From Shimia sp. R10_1 (GTDB taxonomy: Bacteria > Pseudomonadota > Alphaproteobacteria > Rhodobacterales > Rhodobacteraceae), in assembly GCF_017744095.1 (NCBI RefSeq), contig NZ_JAGHQX010000001.1, positions 372,001 through 436,000 of the forward strand: a stretch of DNA of 64,000 bases, in the 5' to 3' direction. Below, piece by piece: positions 18,524 to 27,381 of the stretch. A program made the translations under genes and the position numbers. The first letter of the stretch is position 1; the number at the start of each line of letters is the position of its first letter. The notes beneath the pieces were generated by a model. It worked only from the letters and a program-made list of their open reading frames with translations, did no database searches and was not told where the DNA came from.

Positions 18524-19330
18524 GCCAACCACGCGGGCTTGCCCCTGTACATGCAGATAGACACCTGCAAGCGGGAACTGCTGGGAAAGCCCCTCTGCAT
18601 ATTGCACACCCCGCGCCAAAGCCTCCGCAACATCCGTTGCTGGTAACGGCGCAACGCCCACAGTGACAAGACGAGCGCCCAGATCGCTCCCCTCACGCAC
18701 ATCACAGGCAGGCGCACGCCGCACCAGCGGATGGCGCGGAACATCCACGTGATTGGCGATCAGTGTTGCCGCCACATCCGCTTCCGCTGCCGTGCGCGAC
18801 AGAACCGTCACCGCATCCGCGACTCCCAGCGACAGGCTGCGCCCCCGCCACCCAGACGTTGCCACCCCTCGGATCGGATCATCCGCATGAATGGTCACCT
18901 CCGCATCTGCCCCTGCCACCGTCGCGCGTAGGCTTTGCCCCTCTGTCAACACCAGCGCCACATCGCCACCATTGTTCACATAGGCACGGGACACATCCGG
19001 CACCTCAGCAATCACGCGGGCAATTTCATCCGCCACAGCTCCGGCAACCGCGGCCATAGGGGTCACAAAATCTGGCATGCCCATCCGCGCAGCGCTCTGC
19101 ATCTTTTGCGCCATTCGCCCAGTGAAACAGCTATACGGCTCAACAGGCCGGCGCAGTTTCGGCAGCTCATCCACCAATTCCTGCAAAACCGTTTCAAAAC
19201 GTAGCGCCGCCGCACGAAAGCCCTGCGCACGCCCGTCCCCCCAAATTTCAAGGATCAAATCAATGGGCCCGTGGTGCATATGCAGCCGCCGTCCATCGGG
19301 CAACCATGTGACCTGCGGTCCATCCATCAT
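18479..19330 (-). CDS. UPF0280 family protein (ApbE-like fold), last gene of hydroxylase/reductase operon
   Basis: A 283-residue soluble protein matching UPF0280, a family placed in the ApbE-like structural superfamily. Visible segments are [20 protein letters not shown] near the start, a Gly/Ala-rich part with [17 protein letters not shown] at about 90-110, the sequence [14 protein letters not shown] and [20 protein letters not shown]. ApbE proteins attach FMN covalently to Thr or Ser of target proteins, and the NGGD and GVATSG segments have a counterpart in ApbE. The gene is coupled by ATGA to the upstream 6-hydroxynicotinate-reductase-like gene. The E. barkeri reductase has a covalent flavin, so a flavin-transferase role for this protein is an attractive inference, not shown. 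The function of UPF0280 is unknown. Confidence 0.75.
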   Translation of the reverse strand: MMDGPQVTWLPDGRRLHMHHGPIDLILEIWGDGRAQGFRAAALRFETVLQELVDELPKLRRPVEPYSCFTGRMAQKMQSAARMGMPDFVTPMAAVAGAVADEIARVIAEVPDVSRAYVNNGGDVALVLTEGQSLRATVAGADAEVTIHADDPIRGVATSGWRGRSLSLGVADAVTVLSRTAAEADVAATLIANHVDVPRHPLVRRAPACDVREGSDLGARLVTVGVAPLPATDVAEALARGVQYAEGLSQQFPLAGVYLHVQGQARVVGSAFLHHACEGAELL

Positions 19331-20793
19331 TGCTTGCGCTCTTGCGGAAAAATCACCTGACTGTCCCGCGCATAAAACCCGCCGCTTTGCAAAATATCGA
19401 TCACATCGCGCACCGCCTCCGTATGCCCGCCAAGTGCCTCATACTCTTGTTTTAAAACGGTAAACTCCAACGGCGCGACAATCGCAGGCGTGGGCACCAT
19501 GCCAAATGCCCCTTTTGGCGTCTGCATCACATCCGCCATAAGGGTGATCCCGCCCCCCGGCCAAACATAAGACTTTGCCCCGCCCACCGTCACCTCGGCG
19601 CGTCCGGCCTGCACGGCTTCTGTCAGCTTCACCGGATTGCGCGTGACGCCTGAACGCAATGAGCCACCCGCACCGCCCATGAACATCACCGTGCAAAGGG
19701 CAGGTTCACAATTCTCCGCAATCAACGCCACCGACGGCTTTATCCGCGCCGGCATCGGCCTTTCTTGCGGCACCAATTGCGCGTCGAGTTCATAATACGC
19801 GGCATGTTCTCCCGTTGTGGAAACCATCAACAATGTCAGCCCCTCACGCGCTCCTTTCTTCGCCAGCCACGGCCCAAGGATCGACAGTGGGTCCTCTATA
19901 TCTGTCCCACCCCAACCGCGCCCAGGCTCTGCCACCTGAAAATAGCGCCCCGGGGTGCTCCGCCGCCCTTTGATACGAATGCCCGTGTCAGGCCAGCCCA
20001 GCACCTTGCCCGCCTGATGCTCACTGACGACGCCAGTAATGTGGTCATCCACCACCACCACTTCATCCACCAGGCCGTACCATTGGCTCGCGAACATCCC
20101 TATGGTGGCAGAGCCGCAGCCCACTCGCATTCGCTCTTCGCGCAGCCCATCCACAATCGGCGCTTTGCCAGCCTGCACCACAATCTCCGCACCATCCTCC
20201 ACTGTCAGTGTGACAGCCTCTCGATTGAGCAGCCGCAACAGCACATCACAGGTCACGCGACCTTCCGCCTTGCTGCCTCCGGTCAGATGATCCACACCGC
20301 CAAGGCTCATCATCTGAGAGCCATATTCGCTGGTGATCATCAGCCCCACAGCCTCGCCCTGATGGCGGATCACAGCCCCCTCACGCCCCAAGTGTCGATC
20401 TGTGTCGATCTTCACCTTGACGCCGCAATAGGAAAAAATCGCCTCCGTCACCACGGTCACAAAATCCGCGCCATCCACTTCGCGGCTCGCCAGAAACGGT
20501 GCGGGCTTATAGTCGGGATAGGTGGTGCCCGCACCAACGGCAGTGACAAATAGATCCTCGGTAGACAGCCCATCATGCCAGTCACGCCCCAGAAACGGGC
20601 GCACATCTCCACCCTGCGCCACCGTCCGATCCAGCACCGTCAACGGATCACAGCGCACGATTTCACCGCCATGATTGGCATAGCGGTCACAAGCGCCAAT
20701 CTTGCCCTCTCCGATATAACACATCACCGGGCAGGCATCGCAGCGGATCTTTTGCTCCCGCACACGTCCTGCTTTGCCCGATGCCTGTGTCAT
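19327..20793 (-). CDS. 6-hydroxynicotinate reductase-like Fe-S flavoprotein
   Basis: A 488-residue soluble protein resembling 6-hydroxynicotinate reductase (Hnr) of Eubacterium barkeri, which reduces 6-hydroxynicotinate to 1,4,5,6-tetrahydro-6-oxonicotinate and holds a covalent flavin and Fe-S clusters. Here Cys18, Cys21, Cys25 and Cys35 form a ferredoxin-like C-x2-C-x3-C set, with Cys48, 123, 182, 226, 362 and 367 as further candidate ligands. The motif SGVT (residues 381-384) resembles the SGAT sites flavinylated by ApbE. The start at 20793 has an ideal GGAGG ribosome site; the upstream molybdenum-hydroxylase stop codon lies two bases before the ATG. The substrate may be another hydroxylated N-heterocycle. 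It occurs in an aerobe-type genome with a fused molybdenum hydroxylase. Confidence 0.72.
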   Translation of the reverse strand: MTQASGKAGRVREQKIRCDACPVMCYIGEGKIGACDRYANHGGEIVRCDPLTVLDRTVAQGGDVRPFLGRDWHDGLSTEDLFVTAVGAGTTYPDYKPAPFLASREVDGADFVTVVTEAIFSYCGVKVKIDTDRHLGREGAVIRHQGEAVGLMITSEYGSQMMSLGGVDHLTGGSKAEGRVTCDVLLRLLNREAVTLTVEDGAEIVVQAGKAPIVDGLREERMRVGCGSATIGMFASQWYGLVDEVVVVDDHITGVVSEHQAGKVLGWPDTGIRIKGRRSTPGRYFQVAEPGRGWGGTDIEDPLSILGPWLAKKGAREGLTLLMVSTTGEHAAYYELDAQLVPQERPMPARIKPSVALIAENCEPALCTVMFMGGAGGSLRSGVTRNPVKLTEAVQAGRAEVTVGGAKSYVWPGGGITLMADVMQTPKGAFGMVPTPAIVAPLEFTVLKQEYEALGGHTEAVRDVIDILQSGGFYARDSQVIFPQERKQ

Positions 20794-20794
20794 C

Positions 20795-23515
20795 CTATCC
20801 TCCGTGTCTGCGCGCCGCCTTGATCGCCGCCAAAACCCGATCTGGTCTGGCAGGCAATTTCGTGATCCGCGCCCCACAGGCATCCGTAATCGCGTTTAAA
20901 ATCGCCGGTGCCGTCGGGATCAGAACATGTTCGCCCAACCCCTTTGCCCCCATCGGCCCTTCTGGGTCCGGCACCTCAATCAGGTGAGACACCACCTCCG
21001 GCATGTCACCGATGGTCGGAATCAGATAATCGTGCAGATTTTCCGTGCGCCCCGGCACAAACTCTTCCATCAACGCCATGCCCAGACCCTGCGCGATCCC
21101 GCCTTCGATCTGCCCTTCAGCAAGCAATGGATTGATCACGCGCCCCAGATCGTGTGCCGCCGTGATCTTCCGCACCTGCACCGTGCCAAGCGCCAAGTCT
21201 ACTTCAACTTCTGCCAGCTGCGCGCCATAGCCATAAACCGCATAAGGCACGCCCTGCCCGTTTTCATCGAGCGCCGCCGTGGGCGGATCATAGGTTTCCT
21301 GCACCATGAGCACATAGCCTTCCGCCCCGACCGGCAATGCGGAAAGATCAATCGCCCGCACCTCGCCCGCTTCAGCGATGCGCAACTGCCCCGCCGCCAA
21401 TGTCAGACTGGCACCTGACCCCATATTGGCCATCTGCAAAATCTGAGTGCGCAGCGCCTGCCCCGCCAATAGCGCCGCTTTGCCGCTCACCACGGTTTGC
21501 CGACTTGCAGAGGTTTTGCCACAATCCGGCGTCAGCGCGGTATCTGCATCTACCAGATCCAACTGATGCACCGGCAGCCCGACAGCATCGGCCGCAATCT
21601 GTGCAATCACCGTATTGGACCCCTGCCCAATATCCATCGCCCCCTGATGCAGGCGAATACGCCCCTCCGCCGTGATCCCAATGCGCATGGTCGAAGGGTT
21701 CGGCAGCGCCGTGTTCCCGCAGCCATACCAGCAGCTGGCAACGCCGATACCCCGCTTCGTGCCAGCGTTGCGCGCATTGAAATCAGCAACCTCGATCTGC
21801 GCCGCATCCCAGCGTGGCTGCAGCGACGCGAGGCATGCACCAATTCCCACGCCCTGCACTGTTTGCCCACAAACAGTCAGGTCCGACTCACGCAATGCGT
21901 TCTTCCGCCTGATTGCGAGCCGATCCATTGCCAACTTGCGCGCCAAATCGTCCAGCAAGGTCTCCTGCAAAACCGCCGCCTGCGGCACACCAAAGCCGCG
22001 AAACGCCCCAGCAATCGGCCCATTGGTGTGGATTGCCCGGGCCTCTGCGGCGTAGTTTGGCACCGCATAAGGCCCACTGGCATGCACCGGCACACGCACC
22101 GCAACGGTCGGCCCCCAGCTTGCATAGGCGCCCGTGTCAAAATCGCCATCAAACAACATACCGGTCAGCCGCCCCTCTGCATCCGCAGCCAGCGAGGCCC
22201 CCATCTGCGCGGGATGGCGCTTTGTCGACGCGCGCATGCTTTCTGCCCGGCTATAGACCATCACGCTTGGCTTCCCCGTCAGCAGCGTCACCAACCCGAT
22301 CAGGGGCTGCACAGACAAATCAAGCTTTGCGCCAAAACCGCCACCGGTCGCCGCTGGCCTTATGCGCAGCTTTTCTTCCGCCAGCCCCAAAATCTTCGCG
22401 GTCTCATCGCGGTCCAAAACCGGTGCCTGCGTGCAGGCGCGAATGTTCAGGACATCGCCCTCCATCCAGGCCACACCAGCCTCAGGCTCAATATAGGCAT
22501 GTTCCACGTGGCTGGTTACAAAGGATCCAGAGACGACATGTGCAGCATCCGAAACCGCCTGAGCCGCATCACCGCACCGTACAGCCCCCGCAATCAGCAA
22601 ATTGTCAGGCCGCCTCTCATGAAGCTGCGCAGCACCCTCTGCGCGCGCCTTCTGCACCTCCAACAGCGCGCTGCCAGGCGTCCAGCGCACAGGCGCTTTG
22701 GCAAAATCCAGCGCCAGCACCGCCTCACGCCTACCCGCAACCAAGGCGACCGCCTCACCGGTAAAACGCACCCGCCCTTCCGCCAGTGCAGGCTGATCCA
22801 CAAACGCAGGGATCACCCCAGTCTCATTGCGGCCCGGAATATCTGCAGCAGTAAACACCTGAACGTCATGGGCTGCCGCCCAAGCTTCCAGATCGCCGAA
22901 CGCAAACTCGGCCGCTGCATGAGGGCTGCGGATTGCCCGCACCCAAAGCGCATCTTGCGGCAGATCATCTGCGCCAAAGCGCTCCGATCCCAGCACCTTT
23001 GCCACGCCATCAAGCCGCTCCACACGCGCCCCAACAGACGCCGCCGCATCCGGCTCAGGCCCCGCGCCACTCCCGGCGGCATCCAGCACAGCATCCACGA
23101 TCTTGGCGTAGCCCGTGCATCGGCACAAAACCCCGCCAAGCGCGGTCTCTACCGCGCGCCGATCCGGGCGGCTGTCTTTGCGCAACAGCGCTTCTGCCGC
23201 CATCACCATGCCAGGGGTGCAAATGCCACATTGCGCCGCGCCATGTCGTAAAAATGCGCGCTGCAAGGCACTTGGCCCCGGTCTCTGCATCCCCTCTATG
23301 GTTTCAATTTGGCGCCCCAGCGTCTGCGCAACCGGGGTCAGACAGGCACAAACCGCTTTCCCATCGAGCAAAACCGTGCAAGCGCCGCAATCGCCTGCAT
23401 CGCAGCCCACTTTGGTTCCGATCAGCGCCAAATCATTGCGCAACACATCCGAAAGGCGCTGCCCGGGGGCGGCAACCACCTCATGCGCCACGCCGTTCAC
23501 CTTAAGTCGGATCAT
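20795..23515 (-). CDS. Fused [2Fe-2S]/molybdopterin hydroxylase of the xanthine dehydrogenase family
   Basis: A 906-residue fusion of the small Fe-S subunit and the large molybdopterin subunit. Residues 1-150 hold two [2Fe-2S] sites: Cys38, 43, 46 and 56 in the plant-ferredoxin spacing, and Cys96, 99, 131 and 133. Residues from about 165 hold the molybdopterin domain with GGGFGAKLDL, GAFRGFGVPQA and a C-terminal GLGEHVL whose Glu862 fits the catalytic base. Such enzymes hydroxylate N-heterocycles (purines, nicotinate, pyridones) or aldehydes with water as oxygen source. The FAD subunit is the upstream gene (ATGA overlap) and the reductase the downstream one. The substrate is not visible, but this company favours a pyridine-type ring over xanthine. 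Confidence 0.88.
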   Translation of the reverse strand: MIRLKVNGVAHEVVAAPGQRLSDVLRNDLALIGTKVGCDAGDCGACTVLLDGKAVCACLTPVAQTLGRQIETIEGMQRPGPSALQRAFLRHGAAQCGICTPGMVMAAEALLRKDSRPDRRAVETALGGVLCRCTGYAKIVDAVLDAAGSGAGPEPDAAASVGARVERLDGVAKVLGSERFGADDLPQDALWVRAIRSPHAAAEFAFGDLEAWAAAHDVQVFTAADIPGRNETGVIPAFVDQPALAEGRVRFTGEAVALVAGRREAVLALDFAKAPVRWTPGSALLEVQKARAEGAAQLHERRPDNLLIAGAVRCGDAAQAVSDAAHVVSGSFVTSHVEHAYIEPEAGVAWMEGDVLNIRACTQAPVLDRDETAKILGLAEEKLRIRPAATGGGFGAKLDLSVQPLIGLVTLLTGKPSVMVYSRAESMRASTKRHPAQMGASLAADAEGRLTGMLFDGDFDTGAYASWGPTVAVRVPVHASGPYAVPNYAAEARAIHTNGPIAGAFRGFGVPQAAVLQETLLDDLARKLAMDRLAIRRKNALRESDLTVCGQTVQGVGIGACLASLQPRWDAAQIEVADFNARNAGTKRGIGVASCWYGCGNTALPNPSTMRIGITAEGRIRLHQGAMDIGQGSNTVIAQIAADAVGLPVHQLDLVDADTALTPDCGKTSASRQTVVSGKAALLAGQALRTQILQMANMGSGASLTLAAGQLRIAEAGEVRAIDLSALPVGAEGYVLMVQETYDPPTAALDENGQGVPYAVYGYGAQLAEVEVDLALGTVQVRKITAAHDLGRVINPLLAEGQIEGGIAQGLGMALMEEFVPGRTENLHDYLIPTIGDMPEVVSHLIEVPDPEGPMGAKGLGEHVLIPTAPAILNAITDACGARITKLPARPDRVLAAIKAARRHGG

Positions 23516-24369
23516 TGCAAAGGCCCCGACGCCGCCGCAAGCACCGCCCGGCGCACCAATTCTGGCACCGCCTCCAAACGATAGGCCGCGCTGCCTCGAA
23601 TGTCCGAGATAGGCTGCAAAATATCTGCGAAATCACTGTCGCTTATCGCCCGCGACAAATCCGCAATCGGCGCACCGATCAGCGCGGCCTCAAGCAATGG
23701 CAGCCGCATCGCAACCGGGCTACAGGCCCCCACTGCAACAGCTGCACCGGCAACATGGCCCTCAGATATCTCTAGACGCGCTGCAACCATCGCAACCGAA
23801 ATCACCAAATGGCTCCGGCTGCCAAGCTTTTCAAATGCACTTGCCCCGGTCGCACTGCAATGCGGCACCAAGATAGCGCTGACCAGCTCATCTCCTTTGC
23901 GCGCAGTTGCACGCGGCCCCGTCACAAAATCCACCAAAGCCATACGTCGAACACCACCCGGCCGCAAAAGCTCGACTTCCGCGTCCAGTGCCAAGAGCGG
24001 AGGGATGCCATCAGCCGCCGGGGAGGCATTGCAAATATTGCCCACAACAGTTCCGGCGTTTTGAACCTGAACGCCCCCGACCTGACGGGCGGCTTGCTTT
24101 AACATGTCAAATGCAGCGGGCAAAGGTGTCGCAACCACATCGCTCCAACTGGCACCCGCGCCGATCCGCCACCCTTTCGCAACCTGCTGAATGCCTCTAA
24201 ATTCACTCAAGCCGGTCACATCCAAAATGACTTCATCAGGCCCAGTGCCAAGCGCCTGCGCTTGGGTTGCCGCAAAAAGATCTGTACAGCCCGCTGCTAT
24301 GATCACCCGACCGTCTTCAAGCAACGCAAGCGCATCTTTCAACTTGTCTGGGCGGTGATAAATCCCCAT
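23512..24369 (-). CDS. FAD-binding subunit of molybdenum hydroxylase
   Basis: A 285-residue protein with a CoxM/XdhA-type FAD domain. Residues 20-45 hold the first dinucleotide loop (IIAAGCTDLFAATQ), and GTVVGNICNASPAADGIPPLLAL at about 105-125 is the second FAD loop; the C-terminal CO-dehydrogenase-flavoprotein domain begins near residue 165. It would carry electrons from the Fe-S clusters of the fused hydroxylase to NAD or another acceptor. It is the first gene of the operon running to the UPF0280 gene, with a good ribosome site (GAGAGGACA) and a palindromic operator ending some 30 bases upstream of its ATG. Confidence 0.9.
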   Translation of the reverse strand: MGIYHRPDKLKDALALLEDGRVIIAAGCTDLFAATQAQALGTGPDEVILDVTGLSEFRGIQQVAKGWRIGAGASWSDVVATPLPAAFDMLKQAARQVGGVQVQNAGTVVGNICNASPAADGIPPLLALDAEVELLRPGGVRRMALVDFVTGPRATARKGDELVSAILVPHCSATGASAFEKLGSRSHLVISVAMVAARLEISEGHVAGAAVAVGACSPVAMRLPLLEAALIGAPIADLSRAISDSDFADILQPISDIRGSAAYRLEAVPELVRRAVLAAASGPLQ

Positions 24370-24398
24370 TCTGTCCTCTCAAACCTCAGGGCACGGCA

Positions 24399-24433
24399 CG
24401 CAAAATCTTGTTGGTATACAAACAGATTTTGCG
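24399..24433. promoter_or_regulatory. 35-bp palindromic operator between marR and the hydroxylase operon
   Basis: Perfect 10-base arms CGCAAAATCT and AGATTTTGCG flank a 15-base core that is itself nearly symmetric around GTATAC. It lies 30 bases from the ATG of the FAD gene and 72 bases from that of marR, where a MarR-type repressor would control both divergent promoters. A related sequence precedes hyuA (32066-32096). Confidence 0.75.
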
Positions 24434-24505
24434 CCATGATCGGTCGCTGTGTCAATAAAACCGAAAGGGTGCCGCTTTTTGCACCCCAAGTGATAGGCCG
24501 CGTTC

Positions 24506-24955
24506 ATGCCCGCATCTGACACGTCTTTACCGCCTCTCACGGCCGCTGAAACCTATGATCTTGACGAACAGGTTGGATTTCTTTTGCGCCGCGCCACGCA
24601 ACGCCATTTGGCCATTTTCGCACAAGGCATCACCGATCTGACGCCCACTCAATTTGCGGCGCTCGCCAAACTTTGTGCCTTGGGCGCGGTCTCGCAAAAC
24701 GCTCTTGGACGCGCAACGGCGATGGACGCAGCAACGATCAAAGGTGTGGTGGATCGGCTGCGCACCAAAGCCCTCGTGATCAGCGCACCTGACCCCGAAG
24801 ATCAACGACGCGTGTTGCTGAAACCCACAGCCAAAGGATGGGACCTCTACGAAGCGCTGGCACCAATGGCGACACAAATCACCGAGGACACACTCGCACC
24901 TCTGAACGACGCTGAAAAAACGATTTTCACCTTGCTCTTGAAGAAACTGGTATAG
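24506..24955 (+). CDS. MarR-family transcriptional regulator
   Basis: A 149-residue MarR-type winged-helix repressor candidate. The recognition helix is within LGRATAMDAATIKGVVDRLR and the wing in SAPDPEDQRRVLLKPTAKG (the D-x-R-R-V signature of MarR proteins); the ends form the dimer helices. It is divergent from the hydroxylase/reductase operon with a strong palindrome in between, so it most likely represses that operon and itself and is released by a pathway compound. A parallel is NicR, a MarR protein that controls nicotinate genes of Pseudomonas putida and responds to 6-hydroxynicotinate. Its ribosome site is poor, so expression is probably low. Confidence 0.9.
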   Translation: MPASDTSLPPLTAAETYDLDEQVGFLLRRATQRHLAIFAQGITDLTPTQFAALAKLCALGAVSQNALGRATAMDAATIKGVVDRLRTKALVISAPDPEDQRRVLLKPTAKGWDLYEALAPMATQITEDTLAPLNDAEKTIFTLLLKKLV

Positions 24956-25032
24956 GCCGACAACACACCGTCGCGATACCAACGCAATACCGACGTGATG
25001 CCGACAGTGTATTTGCCTTCGCCTCAAAGCGC

Positions 25033-25728
25033 TCAAACCCCCAGATGACGCGCCAAAATGGTGGGATCATCGCGCAGCGCCTCTCCGGAAACAACGCCAC
25101 GCATCCGCCCATTTTCCAACAATGCTGCGCGATCGGCCAAAGCCAAGATCGCTTCCACCCGCTGTTCCACCAGAACCACAGCAACCCCTTGATCGCGCAG
25201 CGTTTCTGTCACATCACGAATGGCGGCAATCATCGAAGGCTGTAACCCTTCAGTTGGTTCATCCAACAACACCACACTGGGCCGCAGGCTCAGCGCACGG
25301 CCCATGGCAAGCATCTGCTGCTCTCCGCCACTCAACGTGTTTGCCCGTTGCGCATATCGCTCCCTAAGCCTTGGAAAAAGTTGAAGTATTTCTTCCAGAG
25401 TGCTCTCACTTTCGCATTGTGAAAACCGTCCAACCTCCAGATTCTGACCCACTGTCAGATCCCCAAACAGCCGCCGCCCCTGCGGCACATAGCCCACGCC
25501 GTGCCGCGGCACCACATGCGCTGGCAGATCTGACAACACTGTCTTCCCCAGCCGCACAGCGCCACTCATCAAAGGCAACACCCCCATGATCGCTTTCATT
25601 GTGGTGGTCTTACCAGCGCCATTGCGGCCCAGAAGACAGGTGATTTCACCTGCTTGCGCCTCAAAAGAGACATCGCGCAACACCTGCGCTCTGCCGTACC
25701 CGGCATTGACCGCCTCAAGCTTCAGCAT
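25033..25728 (-). CDS. ABC transporter ATPase, LivF type (importer 1)
   Basis: A 231-residue ATPase of the branched-chain amino acid/amide importer class. Walker A is GRNGAGKTT, the signature LSGGEQQML, and Walker B VVLLDEPTEGLQPSM; the EQRVEAILALADRA switch region is typical of LivF. The ATG at 25728, behind GGGAGGTG, is chosen over upstream frames because LivF proteins begin MLKLEAV. It overlaps the end of livG by 14 bases and is the last gene of the importer operon. It faces the MarR gene, with about 80 bases between the stop codons. Confidence 0.93.
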   Translation of the reverse strand: MLKLEAVNAGYGRAQVLRDVSFEAQAGEITCLLGRNGAGKTTTMKAIMGVLPLMSGAVRLGKTVLSDLPAHVVPRHGVGYVPQGRRLFGDLTVGQNLEVGRFSQCESESTLEEILQLFPRLRERYAQRANTLSGGEQQMLAMGRALSLRPSVVLLDEPTEGLQPSMIAAIRDVTETLRDQGVAVVLVEQRVEAILALADRAALLENGRMRGVVSGEALRDDPTILARHLGV

Positions 25729-26437
25729 CCGCACCTCCCAAGTACGCAGATTGCACAGCGGAACTTGCCTGAACCTGTTCAGGTGTGCCTTCAAACAGGA
25801 CCTTTCCGAAGTTTAAAACTGTAATAAAATCTGCGACTTCCATAACGACATTCATGTTATGTTCAATCAGCAACACAGTGGTATGTCCACGTAGGTCATT
25901 GATCAGCTTGTTAAAGGCGACAACCTCTCCATCTGCGAGACCCTGTGTCGGTTCATCCAAAATCAGCAGCTTAGGCGCCTGCGCCAGCCCCATGGCGATT
26001 TCAAGAAGCCGCTGATGCCCATAACTCAAATCACCTGCGTCTTCGTGCGCGCGCTCCAGCAGGCTCACACGGTGCAGTGCAGCAACGACCCTCTCTTCCG
26101 CTTCTTTGGGGTCTGAGAACACACGTCTCGCCCCAAGCGCGACGTTTTCATGCACCGACAAACTCGGAAAAATTGATGTGATTTGAAAGGTATAAGCCAT
26201 GCCAGAGGCGATGCGCTTGTGAGCCGGGAGCGATGTGACGTCACGTTCATCAAAAGAAATCCGCCCGCTGCTGCAGGCCAGCCGTCCCGACAACAGGCCC
26301 ACCAGCGTGGTTTTACCCGCGCCATTTGGGCCAATCAGCGCACGTACCTGTCCTTTCGGAACCTCAAGTGTCACATCATCAACGGCTCTCAAGCCGTTGA
26401 ATTGTTTGGTGAGCCCCTCAGCATTCAGAAAACTCAT
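25715..26437 (-). CDS. ABC transporter ATPase, LivG type (importer 1)
   Basis: A 240-residue ATPase, the second nucleotide-binding subunit. Walker A is IGPNGAGKTT, the signature region LSYGHQRLLEIAMGLAQAPK (SYGHQ instead of SGGQ, a common LivG variant) and Walker B LLILDEPTQGLA. The start MSFLNAEG at 26437 overlaps the livM stop codon by ATGA and is preferred over the much longer open frame to 26755, which would lie inside livM. It works as a heterodimer with the LivF subunit under the LivH/LivM channel. Confidence 0.93.
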   Translation of the reverse strand: MSFLNAEGLTKQFNGLRAVDDVTLEVPKGQVRALIGPNGAGKTTLVGLLSGRLACSSGRISFDERDVTSLPAHKRIASGMAYTFQITSIFPSLSVHENVALGARRVFSDPKEAEERVVAALHRVSLLERAHEDAGDLSYGHQRLLEIAMGLAQAPKLLILDEPTQGLADGEVVAFNKLINDLRGHTTVLLIEHNMNVVMEVADFITVLNFGKVLFEGTPEQVQASSAVQSAYLGGADAEA

Positions 26438-27381
26438 GGAAGCCATCTCCAAAAACGGTTGCGCAGCTCGCCCATAAGACCCTGTGGCGCAAAAAGTGTG
26501 AGACACACAAGTACAATGCCAGCAATGAGCATATAGGCGGTGGTCACACCCGAGCTTAAGTCTATGAGATAGAACATAAAGATGGTTCCCACCAACGGCC
26601 CCAGCATCGTGCCCGCGCCACCAAGCAGGACCCACAACAGCGGAAAGATCGAGTATTGCACAGACGCAAAACTCGCCCCCACATACCCAAACAACACCCC
26701 ATAAGCTGCGCCCGCCAGCGCCGAAACCCCGGCAGAGAGCACAACAGCGCCCCACTTATATCGCTGGACATCATATCCAAGCATCATCGCGCGTTCTTCA
26801 TTTTCACGGATCGCAATCAAAACGTGACCAAAACGCGAACGCAGCACCCACATCAACACAACAAACGCTGCGTAAAATATTGATAATGCTGCAAAATACC
26901 GAACCGTGGGATCAGAAAGATCGAGCCCAGCAACCAACCGATCTGCCTGTTGTATCACAAAGCCTTCGTCGCCACGCGTGTAGCTTCCGAAGTAAAGAAT
27001 GATCAGATACCCAGCCTGTGCAAACATCAAAGTGACGATCATAAACGCCACCCCTTCCGTCCGAAGTGCCAAAGCCCCAATCAACGCACCGATACCCGCT
27101 CCCGCCACTACGCCAAGCACCACGGCTGCGCCCGCGCCCAAACCGAATTGGGTCATGCCAAGCCCCATTCCATAAAGGCCAGCCGCGAAGAAAAGCGCAT
27201 GTCCAAGGCTCAGCAACCCCGTATAGCCAAACAGCAAATTGTAGCCCATCGCATAGGTTGCCAAGACCATAATCCGCGCGAGATTTCCGTGATGATAGGC
27301 AGGCAGAAAGAACTGCGCAGCGAAAAGGATTACAAGAACAGCGCCATGCAACCCTATGATTTTCCTCAGATCTGCTGTCAT
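26434..27381 (-). CDS. ABC transporter permease, LivM type (importer 1)
   Basis: A 315-residue inner-membrane permease with about nine hydrophobic segments. The family marks are LATYAMGYNLLFGYTGLLSLGHA near residues 40-62 and the cytoplasmic coupling loop with the segment AIRENEERAMMLGYDV, which touches the ATPases. The C-terminus ends in a short basic tail. It is coupled by ATGA to livH upstream and livG downstream. The family moves branched-chain amino acids, amides or aromatic acids; the neighbours suggest a heteroaromatic acid or its ring-opened product here. Confidence 0.93.
   Translation of the reverse strand: MTADLRKIIGLHGAVLVILFAAQFFLPAYHHGNLARIMVLATYAMGYNLLFGYTGLLSLGHALFFAAGLYGMGLGMTQFGLGAGAAVVLGVVAGAGIGALIGALALRTEGVAFMIVTLMFAQAGYLIILYFGSYTRGDEGFVIQQADRLVAGLDLSDPTVRYFAALSIFYAAFVVLMWVLRSRFGHVLIAIRENEERAMMLGYDVQRYKWGAVVLSAGVSALAGAAYGVLFGYVGASFASVQYSIFPLLWVLLGGAGTMLGPLVGTIFMFYLIDLSSGVTTAYMLIAGIVLVCLTLFAPQGLMGELRNRFWRWLP

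Noticed and set aside
21497-23251. 584-residue plus-strand frame opposite the molybdenum hydroxylase
   Set aside because: The minus-strand gene has clear Fe-S and Mo motifs; the opposite translation is rich in Arg, His and Pro without any motif.
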